Below are positions 1 through 10,195 of a stretch of DNA of 64,000 nt, in pieces. The notes beneath the pieces are model-generated. The model had not been told where the DNA came from, did no database searches, and saw only the letters and a program-made list of their open reading frames with translations. The stretch lies in contig JAIXMO010000070.1 in assembly GCA_025677825.1 (NCBI GenBank), forward strand, positions 1 to 64,000. The letters run 5' to 3'. The DNA is from Helicostylum pulchrum (lineage: Eukaryota > Mucoromycota > Mucoromycetes > Mucorales > Mucoraceae). Position numbers and translations under genes: made by a program. Position 1 is the first letter of the stretch. Each line of letters opens with the position of its first letter.

Positions 1-798
1 TTCTAACTTCTGGTGCTACCAATTGTCAGAGTTATTTTAATAGATGAGACTTATAGCAATAAATGTATAGTAGTAAAAAGGTGGTCTTTTATTGAGTTTA
101 TATTCTAAAGTAATTTATATCTAATTTGAAGTAGTACACAGCTTATTCAATTTTAACTGTGACAGAAGAAAGAGGCAAAACTTCAGTAAAAGAAGTAATG
201 TTACGACTCGATAAATTCTACACTGGTTAAATTCCAACTTCCTATTTTTTTTGAAGTAATATCACTTCTACTCCGTTGAATTTCACACTATTACATTTAT
301 CTCAGATAAACTGTTACACATTTCAATTTTATTTACTTTACCTTTTTACTTTTGGTTTAATTCTCTTTATTCATTCTCCATTTTTTATTTCAGATTATTA
401 GTTATTTCTCATTTCAAATCTCAGTTTCCTGTTACAATTTTATATACACCTAACTTTATTATTATACTCCACCTTTTTATTACTCTATTACCTTATACCT
501 CATTTTATCTCTATCCTACAAATAACTATTTCTCCATTTGTAACAGTAAGTTGTAGCGTTTTTTTTTTGTTAAGCACTCGTTTGATAGTAAAAACTAAAA
601 GGTTAAGGGAAGTAGAAATATGTTTCACCAAGTTTAGAAATATAAGATTTGTAATTTTCCAAATATACATATAGAGAGGAGAGCGACATTTTTATTAGTA
701 GGAAAAAAAAGGATATATACATGGATATGAAAAAAAAAAGTATAATATGAACACAATACAAAAAAAAATTAAGTGTAGTTAAAAAAAAAGGGGGTATC
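1..798. other. AT-rich intergenic stretch at left edge
   Basis: I see no coding pattern, tRNA or strong repeat here. It is AT-rich with several A or T runs, and probably holds the 3' flank of the C9orf72-like gene and part of a neighbour's flank outside the window. Confidence 0.6.
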
Positions 799-3072
799 TT
801 ATAATCTTGTTGAATACGTAGAAATAAATTCGACAGTTCCAGGTCTTAATTTTTCAGCTTGAGTTAATACGATAATAAAATCAGACATGTGATATAAAGC
901 GAGAGCGTTCATAATTCTAGTAGTTAAATCATTATCTGTTGGCTGACAAAGTATAACAGGACTATATAATTAAAAAGATAATTAGCAAGATGTTCCTCGG
1001 CATTTTTTTGGTATTTTGTATTACGTTTCATCTTGTACAAACTTTATCATTGCTAAAGCTCTTCTTACTAGGGACCTTCTCCATTGTCTAACATAAGATT
1101 CTCTTATTCTAGCAGGTATTTTACGGGTTTCATCTATTAGTGTTTGAACCATGGGGGCTATATCATCTGTCTTTTCAAAGATTTGTTGGCGCTTACTATA
1201 AAAACACGTATTAAATTTATCTATTCAATTCGATTTTTTAATCATTATTTTTGTACCTCCAATCGTTTAAAGTAATGCCGCTCCCTTCGTTAATATAGTT
1301 TACTAGCTTATCTTCAAGCTTAGAAGACATGGCACAATAATACTGTGATTTCAACTGGTCGTAATGAGAATACAGAGGTGTCTTTCGAACGATAAGTCGA
1401 GTGAGATCAACAAGTGTAGTTGGTACAGTCGAGTCCAATACTGCAATTTCAATTCTAGTTTCCATTTCTTCTACATCCTATATATATAAACATATATAAA
1501 TATACTTGTATTATTGATGTAACATAAATCAATATATCAAACCTGTATTAATAGGCCTTGCAGGTACAAATCTGGCATATAATGATGACGCTTTCTAGCA
1601 TGACTAGATCTACTTCTTTCCCCGGGTGATAGAAATAAAGCCAAAGTATTTATAATCTATTTTTTATTTTATATCAGTATCATATACATATAAAAAAGAC
1701 ACAATCCTGTGAACCGCTTACCATATTCATACTTGCCAAGGTATTACCTACTAGTAATGTTGAACCAAAAGTCTGTAAATGGGATGTGATTACCCTGCGA
1801 AAAAATATGTACAGATATATAATTTTTTTTAGTAAGTAATGGTTGCACAGTAGTGTGTAATTTTTTATATTTTACAAACTTGGCAATAAATGGGGAATCT
1901 AACATTTGTCGGGATTCATTATCCAGAATGGTATGACTTGTCTAATAAAAAAGAATGTTTTTTTAGGAGCTACTACTACAACAATAAAAAAGAGAGAATT
2001 ATTTCTTTTTACTTTCACACAGTCAATTGGTAGAGAAACAGATTCCAAGTCCATAACAGATTTGACAAATGGTATAAGCTTATCCACGGTAAAAAAGTTT
2101 AAAGCAATGGCCCAAGACTATAAAGGAAAGATTAGATAAGTTGATATATTATCTTATCAATATAAAATGATATTATACAATAGAGTGTCGTTTATGTATT
2201 TTGCGTAACTTGATAAGAGGATCAACTAATTGAGTTGGTATACGATCACACAAGACGTTAAAATACTGAGAGAAATTTCTTAAATATCTTACAGGAACTA
2301 CAAAGACAAAGGCACACAGTGATTCCAATGTAGGATCATGAAATAAAAAACCAGTACAGATAATAGCTTGTCGATGAAGTACTATCCATTTAGGCTCTAC
2401 TCCCTTTAATGTACGACCCATCTCTCCGTTCAATACTTGTCTGCCAATCATCATCTGCACTTTCTCTTCCAACGGTTCCACTGACCATACTTTTTCTACT
2501 TTGGGTCCTACTAGGTTAGACCATTGAATTAAAAGTGCTGCTGAAAAAAATGACGACTCAAATAATTGAAGTTGTGTTGAAGTTGTCTTGTTCTTCTGAG
2601 GCTTCTTATTATTTGCTGCTACAAAATAATAATAAGTTACAAGAAAAAAAAGAGAAGAGTTTTTTTTTTTTTTTTACATACCATTAGCAGCATCTTGTAA
2701 GGCTACAATAGCTTCGGAAGGACCTTTGACAAGAGGTGGAGGTAATACAAGTTCAGCAGATACTGGAGTTATTGTATCAATTATTCGTGGAGAGGGTAAA
2801 GGAGAGGCCAGGGTAGGGTTGGGCTCAAAAGCAGGTGACCTAATATGATGGTGATGGTGATGGTGAGATTGTTTTCGCGACAAGTCGTTTACTTCCGTGT
2901 CTTCGGCAGTTGCAAACGCAGCAGCAGCAGTTGGAGGAGAAGGCGACAAAATATCATTATTGTTAATATTTACTACTGCTGTTGTTGTTATTTCCAACGT
3001 TTGAATCGCTGTTGTTGAAGCAGTAGCTTTTGACTTTGTTAAACGAGTACGTTGAGGTGCTTGATCAGTCAT
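799..3072 (-). CDS. C9orf72-like DENN protein
   Basis: Homologue of animal C9orf72, a longin/DENN protein that with SMCR8 and WDR41 acts on small GTPases, autophagy and lysosomes. I align it piecewise along the whole human protein: IQWSNLVGPKVEKVW (human YWDNILGPRVRHIW), then RQVLNGEM, a central block with SHLQTFG (human SHLQTCG), NTLALFLSPGER, LYLQGLL, VPTTLVDL, and a C-terminal IMNALA/KLRPG block. A Ser/Thr/Ala-rich extension of about 130 residues precedes the longin region. Exons read on the minus strand: 3072-2682, 2618-2179, 2117-2013, 1941-1876, about 1794-1737, then exons ending in DLYLQGLLIQ, NDW, VQDE and the last one stopping at 799. The start is MTDQ; an upstream in-frame ATG lies in low-complexity sequence. 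Oddity: the junction into the SHLQT exon is off by one G at 1793-1795 if canonical GT-AG sites are used. The family is patchy in fungi and absent from the yeasts I know. Confidence 0.88.
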
Positions 3073-3383
3073 AATAATAATAATAATAATAATAGAGAGA
3101 AAAGGAATTAAGGGAAAAGCAGAACTTTTTTTCATTTTTAACTGAGATTTAAAGGTTTTTTTTTTTTTTTTTTGGCAGTGAAACTGGAAAAGCATTTACT
3201 GCATTACACACACGCTTTTTAGGTACCAATGGAGAATGTACCTCGCAGAGAAATGATCACTCCCTTTACGTCTTTGTATTTGGTCATTTGATCCACGCAC
3301 TTGGATGTCCTATATATGATAGTACCGTATAAAATAATATACAATTTTTTTATTGTTTATGTAAATGCTTGTTTGATACAAAT
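3073..3383. other. Spacer between C9orf72-like and PFKFB genes
   Basis: Probable promoter and 5' leader of the C9orf72-like gene plus the 3' end of the PFKFB gene. A T/A-rich homopolymer lies just upstream of the start. No ORF or RNA gene is evident. Confidence 0.5.
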
Positions 3384-5694
3384 TTATTGAGTTGTTTCGT
3401 TTAAAACAGTAAAGGTATCAGTCTCTTCATCCCATGTCCAACTTGTAAGTTCTACGCCATAAGGCTTTGGACGTAACTCATAAACACTATATAAATAAAG
3501 TTAAAGTTACTATTTGTATACACGTATATATAAAAAAAGAGACTTTACGTGTGAATAGGTACTAGCATATGAGGCATTTGTGTTTGAGACCATTCTAGTA
3601 AATAACCAAGTAAAATACGTAATACGACTCTATGTGTAACAATTAAACAGGATTGATTCATTCTTTCCAGTTCTATAATCATTGATTGAAGCCGGTGTAT
3701 AACGTCTATGTAAGATTCACCACCCATACCAGGATAACGATAATATAATTTATCATCTTGGCGTGCCTTGAATTCAGATGGGTGTTGTGCTTTAATTTCT
3801 TCATATGTCATTCCTTCTCTGCTCTGTATAACAAGTAAGTATTTAGTGTATATTATTTTTTTTTAAAAAAAAAGTAACTTACGCCTGAATTAATTTCATT
3901 CAAGAATCGAATATGCTAAATGTATAATACACAATTAAATACACATACGCACATATATATATTTATATACTATACAAAATACCTTTATATCGTATTCATC
4001 AGGGTCAAAGGATTCAGCAGTTTGCATAGACCTTTTCAACATGCTAGTCCAAATAGTAAACTGAGAATTTGAAATAGCTTCCGCTCTAGCTTTGACCTTT
4101 TTCTCTGTTCTGTGTTGATCAAATTCTTCTTCAGCACTTAATTCTTCTTCGTCAGAGTCTTTTAAAGGATACTTTGATTCTTGTTCTTGTTCAATCTTTC
4201 TTCTAGCCAAGTCAAGAGCGAATGCGATACGTCGTTCCTTTACAAATCTAGATAAACATTTTGAGAACTTTCTACCCTTTTCAGACAACTATTTTAAGTG
4301 GTAAGTAAATAATTATCCTTTATATACTTTGCGTGTTATACTAACCGGTGCATCACCACCAATTCTACCGGCTAAATTATCTTCACTTTCTCCATGACGT
4401 GTTACAAATATTTGACGTTCTATTCTTTTTTAGTTAGTTTGGATCCAAGAAGCAAACAAAAAAAAAACTAACCCGCCAAGTTGAAATTCATTAAGTAAAA
4501 TATACATTGACCAGATAGATATCCAGATATATTATGAGCAATGACTTTTTTTCCTACGTTCACTAATTTACAATATTGTATATCATTCTCTTCTTCCCAA
4601 TCTCCAACTGGTTCATAAGCCCTTTCATAGTTTGCTACACGGTGTCTAAAATCAGATAGCGCTTTAGCTGGATCCTTGTCTTTGTAATCTGGACCAGATA
4701 GCTTTAATCGAAAATTACGTTCCAGAACCTGTTTTTTTTATGAGTATTTTTTATCATGCGTGTAAAAATAAAATAAAAACTTTACCGCTAAATCTGTACA
4801 AACCGATTCTAATAATAACACTTTAATCTCTGGTTCACGCGCTAATCGATCAATTAAAAGTTTTCTATACACAACAATAACCCATAAATAAACTTGTTTT
4901 TTTTTGTATATGTGTATTTACCTTCTTTGTACGGTAGAATTGGTCGCATCATGAATAGCTACACGTCCACCTGTTTTAAGCCAATCAATGAGCTCGTCCA
5001 ATACCATAATAGCTAGGTTATCACGTATCTTGCTTCCGTCCTTGTTATCAGGATCGAAAAACGTAGCGGATTGATCGAGTTGCTGAGAGTTTTTATTAAC
5101 ACGACGTAAATTACCTACATTGAACACTCTAGTCTCATATTGTAACCAGTTCAAGTATCGTCTTAATTTCTTTACAATATAACTCTTTCCTCTTGCTGGT
5201 AAACCAACTATTATATATATATATTATATCAATTTAGTTTCTCTTATCACAAACTATATATATAAAAAAAGAGTTACCCATTACAACCACAAGTTTACTA
5301 TCAATTTGACGCTCCGTTCTTAGTTCTAAAATAAAAATAAAAAGGTTAATACTTTTTTGAAAGAGATGCTGTTATTTACTTTACTTGGCGTCATGATGGT
5401 ATGTACAGCACCAGGAACGTCAAACCCAATACTATGTCTATTTAGAAAAGAATTATCCTCAAGTTTCATTGGTCTTTTTGGTTGAATAGGACTACTCGTA
5501 TTGTTAAAAAGAAGAGAACTTGGTCTACTTGACGTAGTGGGCGAGGAAGTTAAAGCACTGTCTGGTTCATCAGTAACACGGAATGAAGGCAAGTCAATAG
5601 AGAGTCTAGCTAATCCTTCTGCTTCTAAATCCTTATCTGTTTTTAAAACAGGTAAAGTCTTCTTTTTACGGTTTTTATAATAATTTGAAAGCAT
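3384..5694 (-). CDS. 6-phosphofructo-2-kinase/fructose-2,6-bisphosphatase
   Basis: Bifunctional enzyme that makes and breaks fructose-2,6-bisphosphate, the activator of phosphofructokinase-1, so it sets the glycolysis/gluconeogenesis balance in the cytosol. An N-terminal Ser-rich regulatory region (about 110 residues) is followed by the kinase with Walker A GLPARGKSYI, then the YLNWL and DATNSTVQRR blocks. The phosphatase half has TRHGESEDN (phospho-accepting His), an acidic insert with DSDEEELSAEEE, REGMTYEEI, and the second His in VTHRVVLRIL. Both active sites look intact, so the protein is probably bifunctional. About eight or nine exons with short introns. The start MLSNYYKN is the first ATG of the open first exon; the last codons are LNETTQ. 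The acidic insert between the two phosphatase motifs is longer than I expect for animal isoforms. Confidence 0.94.
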
Positions 5695-6192
5695 AATATG
5701 TGTATAAAAAAGAGAGAAAAAAGGGTTTAAAAGCGGGGTATGATGTCTTTTTTTTTTAATGTGATTATCAAAAAAAAGCTATGTCACACTGAGCGAATAG
5801 AATTAAAGAACAACTCTCTTCTTTAATGCAATAAAGGCATGGTTATGTGGGTATCAGATGTTATTTATAAGTGAGTCGAAAAAAGGAAACGTAAATCATG
5901 GTTGAAATTAACTTCTTACTGATGTAAAAAAAACGAGTATTTTTTATGTGAGCAATTATATAAAAAAAAAACGTGGAGTTGACATGTTTGAAATACTGAA
6001 TACACGCTACAGTGGCATGATCTTTTTCTCATCACTATATCGAATTCATTCTGTGCTTGCGCGTATAGTTGACAGCATTGAATACTTTTTTTTTTTTTTT
6101 TTTTTTTTTTCGAATAAAAACAAGTCACCAAAAACAGAGTCGTTCAAAGAGCGTTATCGGTTATTTTTTTTTCTTCTTTCATATTCACTAAT
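5695..6192. other. Divergent promoter region, PFKFB / splicing factor
   Basis: About 500 bp separate the two divergent starts. It holds several poly-A/T runs, including a long T tract at 6086-6109. No RNA gene or further ORF is convincing. Confidence 0.55.
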
Positions 6193-7470
6193 ATGGAATC
6201 AACAAAGCAATCAGATTTTGCGTCTGATCCTCGCATGAAATTAAACGAACAGACAGGCAAATGGTCTTATGTTGGTGACGATGAAGTATCTTACGAGTAC
6301 GATGAAAACGTGGGCGCGTGGTTTCCAATGGTAAAAGATAACAATATACATATTTCTTTTATTATTTATTAACCTTTTTTTTTTAAAAAAAAAGTACGAC
6401 GAAAAACTTATGGAAGCCCAAGCTTCTGTATATGCAGTACCAGGCGTTGAAGAAAACGTAGTTATAAAACCCAAAGAAAAGAAAAAGAGAGCAGCTACAT
6501 ATGATTTACAAGCCAATGACGATAATACGGAAGCCGAGAGTTCTAAAAAAGTAAAACGAGAGCCAGTGAAAAAGGCCATTACGTCTGTATATGTTACAGG
6601 TATTCCACCCGATGTCACTGTCGAGGAAATGAAGACAACGTTCAGTAAATGCGGTGTGATTATGGAAGACCTGGAGACGGGAGAACCTAAAATTAAAATA
6701 TATCGTGACGAAAATGGATATTCAAAGGGTGATGCATTAGTTTGTTATTTTAAAGAAGAATCTGTTCCTTTAGCTATCGATTTATTAGACGAGGCAGAGT
6801 TAAGGCCCGGTCAGGCTTCAACAAAGATGCATGTTCAAAAGGCTGTGTTTAAGGAAAAGGAACCAGTGGAGAAAAAAAAGTCAACAACCGGTAAACTTAA
6901 AGCGAAAAAGAAGATGCAACAATTACAAAGAAAACTTGATTGGATTGATGAAGAAGGTGGAAAAAAGCAAGAAAAGTTCGCCAAAATTGTCATTTTAAAA
7001 AATATGTATACACAGGAAGAATTAGATGCAGATCCTACTTTATTATTAGAGTTAAAGGATGATGTAAGGGAAGAGTGTGAAAAGTTGGGTGAAGTTACAA
7101 ATGTTATTCTTTACGATGTAAGTACGTTTTTTTTTATATGTATAAAGCAATGAAAAAAACTAAGTAGGATATAGAAATCACCTGGTGGTGTAATCTCTGT
7201 TAGATATAAAGAAATCGAAAGTGCTGATGCTTGCGTATTGGTAAGATATGCTTTTTATTATCTTTATTATGATTTTAATATATTCGTAACTAGTTGATGA
7301 ACAAGAGATTCTTTGGTGGACGTCAAATTACTGCAGAAATATTCGACGGAAAGACTAAGTATTTAAAGAGTGGTGGTATACCTTCGGAAGATGATGAAGA
7401 GGCTGAAAGGCTTCGTTTGGAGCGTTATGCAAAATGGTTAGAGGAGGGCGGAGGAGCCAAAACTCCTTAA
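6193..7470 (+). CDS. TAT-SF1/Cus2-like U2 snRNP-associated splicing factor
   Basis: Homologue of human HTATSF1 and yeast Cus2, which bind SF3B1 and help U2 snRNP fold and engage the branch site in the nucleus. The first exon has the GKWSYVGDDEVSYEYD pattern (aromatic GYF-like start seen in TAT-SF1). A canonical RRM follows (SVYVTGIPPDV ... KGDALVCYF), then a basic linker, then a UHM-type second RRM (AKIVILKNMY ... MNKRFFGGRQI) whose R-F-F matches the R-x-F motif that docks UHM ligand motifs of SF3B1. The C-terminus is acidic (SEDDEEAERLRLERY). Four exons; the intron after ILYD rejoins at KSPGGVISVRY. Stop TAA at 7468-7470. Confidence 0.92.
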
Positions 7471-8875
7471 TATACATATATATATTAGTAATATACTTTG
7501 TCTAATAAACTAAATTATATCAAACCAATAATATTAATGCTACAATATAAGTCATATAGTACCTTGAGATTTTGCTGGTACGTATTTCGCCGTGGAAAGG
7601 GAAAGAAAAAAATATATACTTTGTTGAACAATAACTATCTTCTTATCTAAAGAAAATACTTATTTTCTACACAATCAGAAAAGTTAAAGCCAATAAATAA
7701 CAAAATTTCAGTTTAAGTGAGCACCAGACTGTATAGTTGTCAAGTAATTACGAATATTATTTATTTATGGTATTAGGACGTCTAGTCTTCACAAAGGTAT
7801 TAGTTATCAAACAATTTTATTTAAAGCAAAGGGATAATCAAACAATGTGATAGAGAGAGGGCAAGTAATACAATAAGTCGTATAAAGTAAAAGCTTAGAT
7901 AAAATAATAGTTATGGACTCTTTAGAGTGTATATTAGCAATGAATCTTTAAAAAAGTAACTAGGAAATATAATTTAATACAGATAATAATCAAGTAATGA
8001 AAGATAATTAAAGGGATGTAGATAAAACCAAATAAGTGAACACTAAGATATTTTAAGTGTATCAAGAGTTTCCCTTGAAGTTGTTGTTTGCATTTATGTA
8101 ATAATTTTCTTCGAGATTTTTATAATCTTAAGTCATTTCCGTTACTAAAAGTATAAGCCGCTCCATACTGTCATATCTGGTACCGCCTCTTTATGATCTT
8201 AAAAGTCATTTCTGCTACTAAAAGTATAAGCTGCTCTAGACTATCTCTGGTACTACCTCTTTATAACATTAATGATTTTTTTTGGGAATAGACGTGTTTC
8301 CACCTTCTCGCGATTATTCCTGTTAGTCAAAGTACACTTTACTATTCTTTGAGAACTAAAAGAAACATAGCTATAATGACTTATATTCTGTTTAATATAT
8401 CTTATAAAATGCTATTACTTTCAATCGCAAGCTTGAATTTCAAGTGTCACGGAAAGTCTTTCTTGTACTGTTATTAAAATTTCGACTCCCTTCTTTTTTA
8501 GCATGTCTGAGATAATATACATTTGAGTTGAAAGGGAAATCCTGTAATATATATATTTTAACTTTTTTTACGGCAGTTTATACTCACAACATTAATATTT
8601 TAAGCAGACATGAAGTAAATGCACTTTTATACTGAAAACTAATCAAGAGTAAAAAAAAAAAAAGATGTCTTTAACAGAGCAAACGACATTGTTGAATCAA
8701 TGAGAGATGTTTAGATAACAGGACCAGTCTACAAGTAACCATTTAGGTCCACATGCAATATAAAGGTGGCACACAAAATTATTCGAACGTTTGCGGAAAT
8801 CTTTGTTTTCTAAATAAAAAACTATTCCCGAAATAGAAAGTTCTTTTTATTTATTTATTTACATAAGAAAAAAAG
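7471..8875. other. Non-coding spacer with 71-bp duplication
   Basis: Convergent 3' flanks of the splicing factor and the peroxidase gene. Apart from the direct repeat at 8120-8261 and a short terminal-repeat-like stretch at 8766-8789, I see no gene. Confidence 0.6.
8120..8261. repeat. Imperfect tandem duplication, two 71-bp units
   Basis: Unit 1 (8120-8190) and unit 2 (8191-8261) share TCATTTC, ACTAAAAGTATAAGC and the end CCTCTTTAT with scattered substitutions. Equal lengths with many point differences suggest an old duplication. Confidence 0.8.
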
Positions 8876-9869
8876 TTATCGAAGCTTATCTAATAAGTCC
8901 AAAGTTACTTCACTCTTTCGCAGTCCTTTCCAACATACCATAGGCTTTACCACCAATTCTGTTAAGCTATAAGTAGTATCTCTTGGAAGCCAGTCATCAG
9001 GGAAAGTTTCGTTCATAAGGAAAGATTTTAAGTGAGGTAAAGTAATGGTACCATCACGACCAATGATATCAAGTAATAAAGAACATTCGGTACTGGAAGC
9101 GAACTAAAAAAGGATATTAATTAACCGAACGAATGTCCTACACACAATATATCTATATATCTACCTGAGCGAATAAATTCAAATGCATATGTTTGTTATA
9201 CTTGTAAGATTCTAACCAACGAAGGCGTCTTGCATCGTGCTCATTTTTACGCGTAAATATACCTTCAAATTCACTACCGTTATTAAAGAGCTGAGCGAGG
9301 TTATGCATTCTGACGATATAATCAGGAATAGGATTAGAAGTACTATGAGGTGCTACCGTCAGATCATTTCTTGTTAATGAAACATCATGTTCCAATACAC
9401 CGGCAACGGTTAAACGGTCAAGATCCAAGGTATCCATTTCGCCAAATTGAGAGAGGAAGGAACGATCGGGATCAGATTCCTTTAATTTGGTATAGACAAG
9501 CTTTAAAATACCTACTGTTACCGTAGGTGGGGCTCCTAATAACATAAGTGCGTTAAATAGGTCATCGGACTTGATATCGCGGCCGCTTCGTGCGATAAAT
9601 CCGTGGTTGGCCAAAGTGTTTAACATAGGACACGGAGATCTGGAATCGGTTTCCTTACGCTGGTATGGGTGTTCCTTGATTAATTCTTTCCATTCTCCGT
9701 GTGGTTTAAGCATACTACGACCTCTTACTTCAATAATAAGAATAGATATAATGGCGTAAGCTGCAATTAAACCAAGACCGATGGATATAACATATTTCAC
9801 CATTGATTTGTTTTCCCTAACCGGACGGTTTTGATTAATATTTAAGCTACCATATTTTACGTCCCCCAT
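8876..9869 (-). CDS. Membrane-anchored heme-thiolate peroxidase/peroxygenase
   Basis: Member of the chloroperoxidase / unspecific peroxygenase family (Peroxidase_2), which uses a cysteine-ligated heme and H2O2 to oxidise or oxygenate organic substrates. The proximal motif is SPCPMLNTLANHGFIARSGR (PCP Cys as heme ligand) and the distal acid-base/Mg motif is EHDVSLTRND. EHD, not EGD, places it with the CPO / short-UPO branch. A hydrophobic segment at about residues 26-48 (YVISIGLGLIAAYAIISILI) follows a cytosolic N-terminus and predicts a type II signal anchor; most characterised members are secreted. Two exons: the first ends at FAQ near 9165, the second begins FASSTECS and ends LDKLR. Total about 310 residues. 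The substrate cannot be inferred. Confidence 0.85.
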
Positions 9870-10195
9870 TTTTTTTTTTTTAGCTAGAAAAGTAATGTAA
9901 GTGTTTTTTTAAAGAAAAGAGAAAAAGAAAAAGGCTTTGCAGAAAAACGTAAACATTTAAAGTTTTTATACTTGAAAAAAATGCCACTTTTCTCGTACTA
10001 CCGGAATTTCTGATACACTCTATTTAAAAAGAGACGCGCAGCAATGCACCTTTTATCAGCAATAAAAAAAATCCTTACAACGAAAAGATACTATAATAAT
10101 TTCTATTATATACATATACGTTTTTTATTAATGAAACACATAATTAAAAAAATAAAGAAAAAGAAAAAAATTCTAATAAAACAAATTATCACACT
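9870..10195. other. Spacer upstream of peroxidase gene
   Basis: Probable promoter of the peroxidase gene and 3' flank of Nma111. It is AT-rich and holds no other gene. Confidence 0.55.

Noticed and set aside
5948..6238. Plus ORF of 96 residues between the PFKFB and TAT-SF1-like genes
   Set aside because: It contains a poly-Phe run from a T tract and overlaps the promoter/start of the splicing factor.
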